Part shown: in pieces, positions 20,144 through 28,209 of the stretch | How positions within the stretch are numbered: position 1 is the first letter of the stretch | How the letters are laid out: each line of letters opens with the position of its first letter | NCBI GenBank assembly: GCA_003852775.1 | Contig: RDDZ01000039.1 | Span: 1-64,000 of the forward strand | DNA: 64,000 nucleotides | DNA from: Microbacteriaceae bacterium | Lineage (GTDB): Bacteria > Actinomycetota > Actinomycetes > Actinomycetales > Microbacteriaceae | Direction: 5' to 3' | The notes under the pieces: model-generated | The model's input: only the letters and a program-made list of their open reading frames with translations | What the model was told of the DNA's origin: nothing | Databases searched by the model: none | Translations under genes and position numbers: made by a program

Positions 20144-21348
20144 GCGCGCCCGCCGTCGCCCCCGCTCCGCCGACTGCCCAGGGAGGCGCCGAGGCAGCCT
20201 CCGAGGCGCAGCCTCGCCGTCGCGTCGGTGTCGTGATCGTTTGGGTCGCGGTCGTCGTGGTCGTCGTGTTCGGCGCGCTGCTCGTGTGGGCGGCCGCCTC
20301 GGCGTCGGATGTCGGCGAGCACCGCCGCTCCCCCGTCGACCCGGGCCCGCGCGGAGCGATGGCCCTCGCGGAGGTGCTGCGTGCGCAGGGGGTCGAGGTG
20401 ACCGTCACGAACTCGTTCGGCGCGACCGCATCCGCCCTCGGCACCGGCGCCTACGCGACGCTCGTGCTCGACGACGACTGGTGGGTGCTCACCGAGGACA
20501 CGGCCGCCGAGGTGCTCGCGCTCGGGCGGCACATCGTCGTCGTGCAGCCGAGCGACGACGTGCTCGCGGGTCTCGCGCCGGGCGTCGAGTACGCGGGCTT
20601 CGGCGGCGGCTCCCCCGACGCCGACTGCGAGCTCGGCCCCGCCCAGCGCGCGGGCAGGATCGCCGGATCGGGCGACGGCTACACGGCGCCCGCATCCGCG
20701 ACCGCGTGCTACGTCGACGGCGTCGGCAACGCGGCGCTCGTGCGCGTCGAGCGCGGTGTGCGCGAGGTGACGGTGCTCGGCACAGGCGACGTGCTCACGA
20801 ACGAGCGCATCACCGAGGAGGGCAACGCGGCCCTTGCGCTCGGCCTACTCGGCGAGCACCCGCGCGTCGTCTGGTACCAACCTGACGTCGACGACTACGC
20901 CCTCGACGAGTCGGGCCTCGCGGCGCGCCAGGCCGACTGGTACGTGCCGCTCATCGTGCTGCTGCTGCTCGTCGGCGTCGCCGCTGCGCTGTGGAGGGGG
21001 CGACGGATGGGGCCCGTCGTCGTCGAGGACCTCCCGGTCGAGGTGCGCTCGAGCGAGACGATGGAGGGCCGCGCGCGCCTGTACGAACGAGGCGGCGCCC
21101 GCGACCACGCCCTCGGCACGCTGCGCGCCGCGACGATCGCGCGCCTCGCCCGCACGCTCGGGCTCGGCCCGCGCGCGACGGCCGACGAGGTCATCGCCGC
21201 GAGCGCCGCCGTCACCGAGCGCGACCCGGCATCCGTCGACTTCCTGCTGCGCGGTGCGGGCGCGCCCAATGACTCGGCCTTCGTGGGCCTCTCCGACAAC
21301 CTGCTCCGCCTCGAGCGCGACGTCGCTCGCGCGGTGCGACCCGACTGA
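20140..21348 (+). CDS. DUF4350 domain membrane protein
   Basis: 402 residues; GTG start with a 4-nt overlap (GTGA). Membrane helix about 28-48, an extracytoplasmic DUF4350 domain (about 55-235, GATase-like fold: SPVDPGPRGAMALAEVLRAQ), a second helix about 268-288 (YVPLIVLLLLVGVAAALW), and a C-terminal cytoplasmic helical region. Regular partner of DUF4129, MoxR and DUF58 proteins in actinobacteria. Function unknown, probably an envelope-spanning assembly. Confidence 0.88.
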   Translation: MSAPAVAPAPPTAQGGAEAASEAQPRRRVGVVIVWVAVVVVVVFGALLVWAAASASDVGEHRRSPVDPGPRGAMALAEVLRAQGVEVTVTNSFGATASALGTGAYATLVLDDDWWVLTEDTAAEVLALGRHIVVVQPSDDVLAGLAPGVEYAGFGGGSPDADCELGPAQRAGRIAGSGDGYTAPASATACYVDGVGNAALVRVERGVREVTVLGTGDVLTNERITEEGNAALALGLLGEHPRVVWYQPDVDDYALDESGLAARQADWYVPLIVLLLLVGVAAALWRGRRMGPVVVEDLPVEVRSSETMEGRARLYERGGARDHALGTLRAATIARLARTLGLGPRATADEVIAASAAVTERDPASVDFLLRGAGAPNDSAFVGLSDNLLRLERDVARAVRPD

Positions 21349-21381
21349 GCAACCGCATCCGAGCTCCGACCACCGAACAGA

Positions 21382-22350
21382 ATGGACGACATGGCCACCA
21401 CCACCGAACTGCGCGACGCGCTGTCCCGGGTCCGCCACGAGGTCGGGAAGGCGGTGGTGGGCCAGGACGGCGCCGTCACGGGCCTGCTCATCGCGCTGCT
21501 CGCGAACGGCCACGTGCTGCTCGAGGGCGTGCCCGGCGTCGCCAAGACCCTGCTCGTGCGCTCGCTCTCCCGCTCGCTGAGCCTCGAGACGCGGCGCGTG
21601 CAGTTCACGCCCGACCTCATGCCCGGCGACATCACGGGCTCGGTCGTGTACGACCCGAAGACGGGCGAGTTCGAGTTCCGCGAGGGTCCGGTGTTCACGA
21701 ACATCCTCCTCGCCGACGAGATCAACCGGACGCCCCCGAAGACCCAGTCGGCGCTGCTCGAGGCCATGGAGGAGCGCCAGGTGTCGGCCGACGGCGTGAC
21801 GCGCGCGCTGCCGACGCCGTTCCTCGTCGCCGCCACCCAGAACCCCATCGAGTACGAGGGCACCTACACGCTGCCGGAGGCGCAGCTCGACCGCTTCCTG
21901 CTCAAGCTCGTGCTCGAGCTGCCGGCGCGCGACGCCGAGGTCGAGGTGCTGCAGCGCCACGCCTCGGGCTTCAACCCGCGCGACCTCGAGGCCGCGGGCG
22001 TGACGCCCGTGCTCGACGCCGCGACGCTGCGCGAGGCGCAGGCGGACGTGGCCCGGATGCCCGTGAGCCCCGACGTGCTCGGATACGCCGTGGACCTCGC
22101 GCGGGGCACGCGCCAGAGCCCGTCCGTGCGGCTCGGCGTGAGCCCCCGCGGCGCCACGGCGCTGCTCGCAGCCTCCCGCGCGTGGGCCTGGCTGTCGGGC
22201 GCTGCGGGCGTCACCCCCGACCACATCCAGGCGATGGCGCTCCCGGTGCTGCGCCACCGCATCCAGCTGCGGCCCGAGGCGGAGCTCGAGGGCGTGGGGG
22301 CGGATGCCGTGCTGCGGTCCGTCATCCAGCAGGTCCGCGTCCCGATCTGA
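21382..22350 (+). CDS. MoxR-family AAA+ ATPase (second cassette)
   Basis: 322 residues. Walker A is EGVPGVAKTLLV (about residue 48), Walker B is ILLADEINRTPPK, and the sensor segment is AATQNPIEYEGTYTLPEAQ. Full length and intact. It begins 33 nt after the DUF4350 gene and is followed 4 nt later by its DUF58 partner. A second near-in-frame Met (residue 4) makes the exact start uncertain by 3 codons. Likely remodels the DUF58 protein or the membrane partners encoded with it. Confidence 0.94.
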   Translation: MDDMATTTELRDALSRVRHEVGKAVVGQDGAVTGLLIALLANGHVLLEGVPGVAKTLLVRSLSRSLSLETRRVQFTPDLMPGDITGSVVYDPKTGEFEFREGPVFTNILLADEINRTPPKTQSALLEAMEERQVSADGVTRALPTPFLVAATQNPIEYEGTYTLPEAQLDRFLLKLVLELPARDAEVEVLQRHASGFNPRDLEAAGVTPVLDAATLREAQADVARMPVSPDVLGYAVDLARGTRQSPSVRLGVSPRGATALLAASRAWAWLSGAAGVTPDHIQAMALPVLRHRIQLRPEAELEGVGADAVLRSVIQQVRVPI

Positions 22351-22354
22351 TCCG

Positions 22355-23668
22355 ATGGCGATCTCGGGCTGGTTCATCGCGGCGCTCGCTCTGGGCGCCG
22401 TGCCGGTCGTGCTGCTCGGCGGCTGGCCGGGGCTCGGCCTGTGGGTCGCCCTCCTGACGCTCGCGGGCGTCGTCGACGTCGCCCTCGCCGGCTCCCCCGC
22501 GGCGCTGCGGGTGTCGCGCGAGGTGCCGGGCCGAGCGCGTCTGGGCGAGCCCGTCGAGACGACGCTCCTCGTGCTCAACACGGGACGCCGCACCGTGCGC
22601 GGCGTCGTGCGCGACGCGTGGCAGCCCTCAGCTGGGGCCCGGCCGACGCGTCAGCGCGTCGCGGTGCCGTCGGGCGAGCGCCGCGCCCTCACGACGGTAC
22701 TCACGCCGACACGCCGCGGCGAGCTCCACGCCGCGGGCGTCACCGTGCGCGCGCACGGTCCCCTGCACCTCGTCTCCCGCCAGCGCACCCTCCGCACCCC
22801 GGCGGCGCTGCGCGTGCTGCCGCCCTTCGCCTCACGCCGGCACCTGCCGAGCCGGATCGCGCGCCTGCGCGAGCTCGACGGCCGCACGAGCCTCCTCGTC
22901 CGCGGGCAGGGCACCGAGTTCGACAGCCTGCGCGAGTACGTGCGTGGCGACGACGTGCGCTCGATCGACTGGCGCGCGACGGCCCGCCGTCGCGACCCCG
23001 CGGGCGGCGGAGCGAAGCTCGTCGTGCGCACGTGGCGCCCCGAGCGCGACCGCCGCATCGTCATCGTCATCGACTCGGGTCGGCGCGCCGCGGCGCGCAT
23101 CGCCGACGAGGTGCGCCTCGATACGGCCTTCGAGGCGAGCCTCCTGCTCGCCGCGCTCGCCACCCGTGCGGGCGACCGCGTCGACCTCGCCGTCTACGAT
23201 CGGCGCGTCCGCGGCCGCGTGCAGGGCGCGACGGGCGCGCAGCTGCTCGCGCGCATGGTCGACGTGCTCGCACCGATCGAGCCCGAACTCATCGAGCCGG
23301 ACTGGTACGGCGTGCCCGCGCTCGTGCGCTCGATCACGCCCCACCGCGCCCTCGTGGTGCTGCTCACGACCATCGAGGCGCCCGGCGCCGCGCAGCCGCT
23401 GCTCGCGATGCTCCCCGAGCTCACCCGCAACCACACGGTCGTCGTGGCATCGGTCACCGACCCGGATGTGCTCGCGGCCGCCGCGGAGCGCCGCTCGAGC
23501 GACGAGGTCTACCGTGCCGCCGCGGCCGAGCGGGCCCTGCTCGACGCGACCCGCGTGGCGGCCGCCATCCGCCGGCTCGGGGGCGAGGTCGTGACGGGTG
23601 CCCCGCGGGACCTCCCGCCCGCGCTCGCCGACCACTACCTCGCGCTCAAGGCGGCCGGCCGCCTGTAG
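22355..23668 (+). CDS. DUF58 domain membrane protein (second MoxR partner)
   Basis: 437 residues. Two N-terminal membrane helices (about 5-45), a beta-sandwich region (about 60-160) and the DUF58 signature with RGQGTEFDSLREYVRGDD and VRSIDWRATARRR at about 190-225, then a VWA-like domain (VIVIDSGRRAA, again an incomplete MIDAS). It is longer than the DUF58 protein at 645-1532 and, unlike it, membrane anchored. ATG at 22355, 4 nt after the MoxR stop. Last gene of the coupled run started at 18297. Confidence 0.92.
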   Translation: MAISGWFIAALALGAVPVVLLGGWPGLGLWVALLTLAGVVDVALAGSPAALRVSREVPGRARLGEPVETTLLVLNTGRRTVRGVVRDAWQPSAGARPTRQRVAVPSGERRALTTVLTPTRRGELHAAGVTVRAHGPLHLVSRQRTLRTPAALRVLPPFASRRHLPSRIARLRELDGRTSLLVRGQGTEFDSLREYVRGDDVRSIDWRATARRRDPAGGGAKLVVRTWRPERDRRIVIVIDSGRRAAARIADEVRLDTAFEASLLLAALATRAGDRVDLAVYDRRVRGRVQGATGAQLLARMVDVLAPIEPELIEPDWYGVPALVRSITPHRALVVLLTTIEAPGAAQPLLAMLPELTRNHTVVVASVTDPDVLAAAAERRSSDEVYRAAAAERALLDATRVAAAIRRLGGEVVTGAPRDLPPALADHYLALKAAGRL

Positions 23669-23708
23669 CCTGGAGGGCGTCCGACCGCCCCTGAAAGGAA
23701 TCGCCACC

Positions 23709-24416
23709 GTGGCCGAATCCCCCGCTCCCGCATCCCTCGTGCGCCGTCTCATCGCCGAGACGTTCGGCACCTACCTGCTCGTGTTCGGCGTCATCGGCGC
23801 CGCGCTGTTCTTCGCGCCCGACAACGGCGCCCTCCCGGTCGCCCTCGCCGTCGGCCTCGCCGTCCTCGCGGGCGCCTACGCCGTGGGCTCCATCTCGGGC
23901 GGCCACTTCAACCCCGCCGTCACGATCGGCGCCGCCGCAGCGGGCCGCGCGCGCTGGGCCGACCTGCTGCCGTACTGGGTCGCGCAGATCGTGGGTGGTG
24001 TGCTCGCCACCCTCACGCTCGGCCTCTTCGGCGTGTTGAGCGGCAAGTCGCTCGACTTCGGCGCCGTCTCGAACGGCTTCGACAGCCACTCGGCCCTCGG
24101 CTTCAGCCTGGGCGCCGTGCTCATCGCCGAGATCATCGCGACGATGCTCTTCGTGCTCATCATCCTGGGCGTCACGGCAGCGGGCTCCACGACGGCGGGC
24201 TTCGCCCCCCTCGCCATCGGCCTCGCGCTCACGATGTTCCACCTCGTGATGATCCCGGTGAGCAACTCCTCGCTGAACCCCGCGCGTTCGATCGCGACGG
24301 CGGTGCTCGGCGGCCCCGACGCGCTCGGGCAGCTGTGGGTGTTCCTCGTGGCGCCCCTCGTCGGCGGTCTGCTCGCCGGCCTCCTGTACCGCCCGCTCTT
24401 CGGCGGTCGCGACTGA
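23709..24416 (+). CDS. aquaporin / MIP-family channel (AqpZ-like)
   Basis: 235 residues with six membrane helices and both half-helix motifs: HFNPAVT (NPA at about 68-70) and SLNPARS (NPA at about 190-192). The Arg after the second NPA and the narrow-filter pattern around SNSSLNPARS favour a water-specific AqpZ type rather than a glycerol facilitator. GTG at 23709 follows GAAAGGAA. It carries its own terminator and separates the MoxR cassette from SpoIIM and RDD, so it is probably independent of them. Role: rapid water flux in osmotic change. Confidence 0.92.
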   Translation: MAESPAPASLVRRLIAETFGTYLLVFGVIGAALFFAPDNGALPVALAVGLAVLAGAYAVGSISGGHFNPAVTIGAAAAGRARWADLLPYWVAQIVGGVLATLTLGLFGVLSGKSLDFGAVSNGFDSHSALGFSLGAVLIAEIIATMLFVLIILGVTAAGSTTAGFAPLAIGLALTMFHLVMIPVSNSSLNPARSIATAVLGGPDALGQLWVFLVAPLVGGLLAGLLYRPLFGGRD

Positions 24417-24422
24417 CATCCC

Positions 24423-24468
24423 CGAAGGCCCGTCGGACACCCGTACCCGGGAGTCCGGCGGGCCTTCG
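24423..24468 (+). terminator. strong hairpin terminator after the aquaporin gene
   Basis: Sixteen-bp stem, arms 24423-24438 and 24453-24468, paired throughout if one G-U pair is allowed, with a 14-nt loop, starting 6 nt after the aquaporin stop. No clear T-run follows, as is common in high-GC actinobacteria. Confidence 0.75.
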
Positions 24469-24548
24469 CCATGTGCGCGCGCTGACGATCGGGCCGCGTC
24501 GGCGCGGTGACCCTCGAACGCGGGGCATCACGCGGCCATAATCAGGGA

Positions 24549-24749
24549 ATGGCGAGTCCCCTGCGGCAGATCGCGCGCTCCGCGCGGACCCGCATCCTCG
24601 GCTCGATGCTGCTCGCCGCCGCGATCGCGGCGGCCCACGACGGACGCGCCTACGCCCGCAACCCGAGCGGGCAGGGCGCTCGCGTCGCCCTCTCCCTGCC
24701 CGTCGAACCCGACGAGGAGGTACCGGAAGCCGCGCATCCTGGTCGCTGA
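24549..24749 (+). pseudogene. internally deleted sensor histidine kinase remnant
   Basis: A 66-codon frame that starts like a histidine kinase (SARTRILGSMLLAAAIA, first membrane helix) and then jumps directly to a typical kinase C-terminus (AHDGRAYARNPSGQGARVAL then SLPVEPDEEVP), the end of an HATPase_c domain. The sensor, HAMP, HisKA and most of the ATPase domain (some 350 residues) are missing. A leaderless-type CATAAT (24537-24542) still lies 6 nt before the ATG. This is the ghost of a two-component system kinase produced by an internal deletion; any peptide made would be inactive. Confidence 0.65.
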
Positions 24750-24835
24750 GGACGAGCGGCGCATCGCGTCGAGCGTCGAGAAGGGCCTCAAGGCCGCCGG
24801 CCACGGGATCGACGCCGTCGTCGACGGGCGGCGCG
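24728..24835 (+). pseudogene. response regulator N-terminal remnant
   Basis: Overlapping the end of the kinase remnant in another frame, about 36 codons read RKPRILVAEDERRIASSVEK and then GLKAAGHGIDAVVDG, the beta1-alpha1-beta2 start of an OmpR-type receiver with the acidic pocket AEDE. No start codon remains in this frame (TAC where it would be expected), and similarity ends near 24835, before the phosphoacceptor Asp. Gene order kinase-regulator with overlap indicates one former operon. Confidence 0.6.
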
Positions 24836-24849
24836 TCGGCGGTCTCGTC

Positions 24850-25078
24850 GCCCGCGGCCGCGTCATCCGCTGCCGCGGGCTCGGCCGACGGGTCGAGCCG
24901 CGGGGATCCGACGAGTCTCCCGGAGCCGCTGTCGACCGTGCTCACTCCCGCGACATCGATCGACCGGCCCACCTGCTCGACGACGTCGAGCGCCGAGACG
25001 TAGCCGATGCCCCCCGACCAGCGCCGTCACGCCCATGGCGCATGCGGTGGCGAGAGCGAAGATCCCCGTGCGCTTCAT
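24850..25078 (-). pseudogene. frameshifted secreted-protein remnant
   Basis: Begins with a clear Sec signal peptide (MKRTGIFALATACAMGVTAL, ATG at 25078). A run of six G then breaks the frame; reading one base less continues as GIGYVSALDVVEQVGRSIDV and AGVSTVDSGSG followed by an Ala/Asp-rich stretch that ends at the junction with the response-regulator remnant near 24840. Either a decayed gene or a homopolymer sequencing error in a gene already truncated. I cannot name the family. Confidence 0.45.
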
Positions 25079-25160
25079 GCTGGATGCCTCCCGTGCGTCC
25101 CCCAGGATCCCGGACCCACATGAGAGCGTCGAGGCTCTTTCGTGAGAGCTCGCTCATGTT

Positions 25161-26156
25161 TCAGACGGAGACCGCGCGGCGCGCTCCCGTCTCGTACTCC
25201 TCGAGGTCGCCCGTCCCGCCCGCACGCGCCGCACGGCGGCCGACGACCCACTGGTAGACGAGGAACGCCGCGAGCGCGACCGTGCCGATGCCGATCTTGA
25301 CGGGCCACGGCCAGTCCTGGCGCGTCACGAAGCCCTCGATGATCCCCGACACGAGGAGGGCGACAACGAGCCCGATCACGACCGTGAAGAAGGCGCGGCC
25401 GTCCTGCGCGAGGGCCTGCGCCCGCGTGCGCGCGCCCGGCGAGATCCACGACCAGAAGATCATGAGGCCCGCGGCCGCGGCGAGGAAGATGGCGTACAGC
25501 TCGAGCTGGCCGTGCGGCGAGATCCACAGGAAGAACTGGTCGAGCCGGTCGTAGCGGTTCATGACGGCCGCCGAGATCCCGAGCCCCTGCGCGTTCTGGA
25601 AGATGACGTACGGCACCCAGAGCCCGAGGATGCCGAACATGACGCACTGCGCGGCGATCCACGCGTTGTTCGTCCACACCTGCGCCGCGAAGCCGGCCTC
25701 CGAGTACGCCGAGTAGTAGCCGACGAAGTCCTCCTCGGCGTACTGCTCGAGCTCGCTCGGCACGCCGAGCGCGGCGAACGCGCGCGCATCCGTCGAGAGC
25801 CACACGAAGTAGGCGGCCGAGATCGCGACGGTCGCGACCGCGACGACGAGGGTCAGCCAGCGCACGCGGTAGAGCGCCGCGGGCAGCTGCACGACCGCGA
25901 AGAGGGCGAGGGCGTGGAGCGGGTTGCGCCGCACGCCCGTGAAGAGCAGCCGCGCACGCCACAGCGCGAGCGAGAGGTGCTCGCCTTGCGCGGAGCCGCC
26001 GACGGTCGTGCGGATGGTCGCGAGCTGCGACGCGCCGGTCTGATAGCGCTCGATGAGCTCGTCGGCCTCGGGGCCCGTGGGGCGCCGGGTGCGCGCGAGC
26101 TGGGCGAGCTGCTGCCACTCCGCACCGTGTGCGGCGGCGTAGGCGTCGAGGTCCAT
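25161..26156 (-). CDS. SpoIIM-family (stage II sporulation protein M-like) membrane protein
   Basis: 331 residues. A soluble N-terminal helical part (about 1-75) and five or six membrane helices between 95 and 310, with the SpoIIM-type segment FWSWISPGARTRAQALAQDG. This organism shows no sporulation genes here; in non-sporulating actinobacteria SpoIIM homologues sit beside RDD proteins and MoxR-DUF58 cassettes, and the role is probably in membrane or peptidoglycan remodelling. ATG at 26156; the divergent RDD gene begins only 17 bp away. Confidence 0.88.
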   Translation of the reverse strand: MDLDAYAAAHGAEWQQLAQLARTRRPTGPEADELIERYQTGASQLATIRTTVGGSAQGEHLSLALWRARLLFTGVRRNPLHALALFAVVQLPAALYRVRWLTLVVAVATVAISAAYFVWLSTDARAFAALGVPSELEQYAEEDFVGYYSAYSEAGFAAQVWTNNAWIAAQCVMFGILGLWVPYVIFQNAQGLGISAAVMNRYDRLDQFFLWISPHGQLELYAIFLAAAAGLMIFWSWISPGARTRAQALAQDGRAFFTVVIGLVVALLVSGIIEGFVTRQDWPWPVKIGIGTVALAAFLVYQWVVGRRAARAGGTGDLEEYETGARRAVSV

Positions 26157-26173
26157 CTGCTTGGATGATACCC
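26157..26173. promoter_or_regulatory. 17-bp divergent gap with overlapping -10 elements
   Basis: The start codons of the SpoIIM-like and RDD genes are 17 bp apart. On the minus strand TATCAT lies 7 nt before the SpoIIM start, a leaderless arrangement; its complement ATGATA overlaps the plus-strand start region. The -35 elements must lie inside the opposite genes. Confidence 0.35.
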
Positions 26174-27004
26174 ATGGCGGCGGAGCCGGACGCGGACTGG
26201 GTCGACACCCTCTCCGACGACGACGCCCTCCTCACGGGGGAGGCCGTCGCCCTCGACCTGCGGCCCGCGGGCTTCGCGCTCCGCGCGGGCGGTGCGGTGA
26301 TCGACTTCGCGGCGTCGCTCGTGGCGTTCGTCGTGCTCCTCCTCGCGTTCTTCATCCCCGCCGGGCAGCTCGGCCTGGAGGGCGCGTGGGCCACGGTCTT
26401 CCTCATCACGAGCCTCGTGACGGCGTTCGTCGTCGCACCCTGCCTCGTCGAGACCGTCACACGCGGCAAGTCGCTCGGGCGGCTCGCGGTCGGCGCGCGC
26501 ATCGTGCGCGACGACGGCGGCGCGGCGGGCTTCCGGCACGCCGCGATCCGCGCCCTCGTCGGGGTGCTCGAGTTCCTGCTGACGTTCGGCGGCCTCGCCG
26601 CCCTCGTCGGCATCCTCTCGCCGCGCTCGAAGCGGCTCGGCGACCACCTCGCGGGCACCTACGCGCAGTACGAGCGGGCGCCCCGCGTCGCGACGCCCGT
26701 GTTCGGGATGCCGCTCGAGCTCGCCGGGTGGGCGCAGGTTGCCGACGTGGCCCGGATGCCCGACCCGCTCGCGCGGCGTATCGCGTCGTTCCTCGCGTCG
26801 GCGCGCGACTTCGACCAGGTGCGCCGCGGCTACCTCGCGCAGCAGCTCGCGCATGAGGCGGCGCAGTACGTCTCTCCTCTGCCGGCTGTCGATCCCGAGC
26901 TGTTCCTGGCGGGCGTCACGGTCGCCCGACGCGACCGCGAGGCGCGCGCGCTGCAGCTCGAGGCCGAGCGGCTCGCCCGGCTCGCGCCCGTGCTGCGCGG
27001 CTGA
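26174..27004 (+). CDS. RDD-family membrane protein
   Basis: 276 residues. The RDD domain (about 25-170) has the Arg of the first helix boundary (LRPAGFALRAGGAVIDFAAS) and the two Asp-containing positions (ARIVRDDGG, LGDHLAGTYAQY), with three or four membrane helices. The C-terminal 100 residues are cytoplasmic and helical. The ATG at 26174 is used; another in-frame ATG lies 9 nt upstream. RDD proteins are proposed transporters or accessory membrane proteins. With SpoIIM it usually follows MoxR-DUF58 directly. Confidence 0.88.
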   Translation: MAAEPDADWVDTLSDDDALLTGEAVALDLRPAGFALRAGGAVIDFAASLVAFVVLLLAFFIPAGQLGLEGAWATVFLITSLVTAFVVAPCLVETVTRGKSLGRLAVGARIVRDDGGAAGFRHAAIRALVGVLEFLLTFGGLAALVGILSPRSKRLGDHLAGTYAQYERAPRVATPVFGMPLELAGWAQVADVARMPDPLARRIASFLASARDFDQVRRGYLAQQLAHEAAQYVSPLPAVDPELFLAGVTVARRDREARALQLEAERLARLAPVLRG

Positions 27005-27014
27005 CCGTTCCCGC

Positions 27015-27668
27015 TCAGGGCCACAGGCGCTCGCGCACCCATCCGCCGCCGTCGGCGCGGTAGCAGAGGCGGATGTGGGCGCGGTCGTGGGAGGCCTGCC
27101 AGAACTCGACGGTGCCGGGTTCGATCCACCACAGCGCCCACGCATCGGGCACGAGGGTCGGGTCGGCCTCCGTGCGGGCGAGCGCAGCGGCGCGCGCGGC
27201 CGCGTACTCCTCGTCGCCCGAGAGGGTCGGGGCGGGGCGACCGACGAGGGCGGTCGCGCGCGCCTCGGCGGGGCGGTCGCGGAAGTCGGAGGCCGCGTCG
27301 GCGGCATCCCCGCGACGCACGGAGCCTTCGACGCGCACCTGGCGTCCGAGCGCGGGCCAGAAGAAGGTGAGCGCCGCGCGCCCGGATGCCGTCATCGCCT
27401 CACCCGGCCGGCTGTCGGCGGGCGTCGCGATGGCCCATCCGCGTTCGTCGACGTCTTTGAGTACGAGCACGCGCGCGCTCGGGCCGGTGGCGTCGACGGT
27501 CGCGAGCGTCGCCGCGTGCGGGGCGAGAACCCCCGCGACGGCCGCCTCCTCGAGCCAGTCGAGGAAGAGCGCGTGCGGGGCGGGCGGCGCGGCGTCCAGG
27601 TCGAATACCGGCAGCTCGCGCGGGAACGACGGCAGCGACCTCAGGCGCGCGCGGAGGTCATCGGTCAC
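27015..27668 (-). CDS. pyridoxamine 5'-phosphate oxidase family protein (PdxH-like)
   Basis: 217 residues. FMN-binding split-barrel features of PdxH are visible: ARVLVLKDVDERGWAIAT, SRPGEAMTASGRAALTFFW and the RQVRVEGSVRR segment, followed by DFRDRP and the C-terminal half. The PdxH serine-rich 'QS' motif after the RP segment is not clear. Expected to use FMN and O2 on pyridoxine/pyridoxamine 5'-phosphate, or a related flavin or F420 reaction. The GTG start at 27668 has little upstream signal. Converges on the RDD gene with a 10-bp gap. Confidence 0.75.
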   Translation of the reverse strand: MTDDLRARLRSLPSFPRELPVFDLDAAPPAPHALFLDWLEEAAVAGVLAPHAATLATVDATGPSARVLVLKDVDERGWAIATPADSRPGEAMTASGRAALTFFWPALGRQVRVEGSVRRGDAADAASDFRDRPAEARATALVGRPAPTLSGDEEYAAARAAALARTEADPTLVPDAWALWWIEPGTVEFWQASHDRAHIRLCYRADGGGWVRERLWP

Positions 27669-27677
27669 GCGACGAGG

Positions 27678-28133
27678 CTAGCCGTCGGCGGCGCGCTCGA
27701 GGGCGGCGATGTCGATCTTGCGCTGCGTGAGCATCTCCTCCATCGCCCGCTGCGCGCGCCCGGGGTCTGGGTCGTTCACGAGCTCGATGAGGCGCCGGGG
27801 GATGATCTGCCAGCTCACCCCGAAGCGGTCGACGAGCCAGCCGCATCGGTCCTCACGGCCGCCGTCCGCCGTGAGCGCCTCCCAGTAGCGATCGACCTCG
27901 GCCTGGTCCTCGCAGTCGACGACGAGCGAGATGGCCTCCGTGAAGCGCGGCCCCTCGGGGGTGTTCATGCCCGACACCTCGACGCCCCCGATGCGGAAGC
28001 TCGCGGTGAAGACCTCGCCGTCGCGCGAGACGAGCTCGAGCACCTCGCTGTCGGGGAAGACGGAGGTGTAGAACCCGACCGCCTCCTCGAGCCGGCCGGT
28101 GAACCACAGGAACGGCGTGATCTTCTGTGCCAT
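27678..28133 (-). CDS. VOC-superfamily protein (PhnB / 3-demethylubiquinone methyltransferase-like fold)
   Basis: 151 residues of the PhnB-type VOC fold: ITPFLWFTGRLEEAVGFYTS at the start, FRIGGVEVSGMN in the middle and WLVDRFGVSWQIIPRRL near the end, then a C-terminal helix typical of this group. Members are often misannotated as methyltransferases; most are metal-binding or small-molecule-binding proteins of unknown role. ATG at 28133. The 9-bp gap to the next gene suggests transcription together with the PNPOx gene. Confidence 0.85.
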   Translation of the reverse strand: MAQKITPFLWFTGRLEEAVGFYTSVFPDSEVLELVSRDGEVFTASFRIGGVEVSGMNTPEGPRFTEAISLVVDCEDQAEVDRYWEALTADGGREDRCGWLVDRFGVSWQIIPRRLIELVNDPDPGRAQRAMEEMLTQRKIDIAALERAADG

Positions 28134-28209
28134 GAGGGCACCTCCACTCGATGTGTACGGTGTCCACATTCGCAGGGTCGCGCGCCTGCGTCAAGGCCTC
28201 CCCGCGGGA

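Noticed and set aside
24850..25078. Secreted-protein remnant considered as a PstS-type binding protein
   Set aside because: Apart from the signal peptide there is no phosphate-binding motif and only about 75 residues remain; no family can be named.
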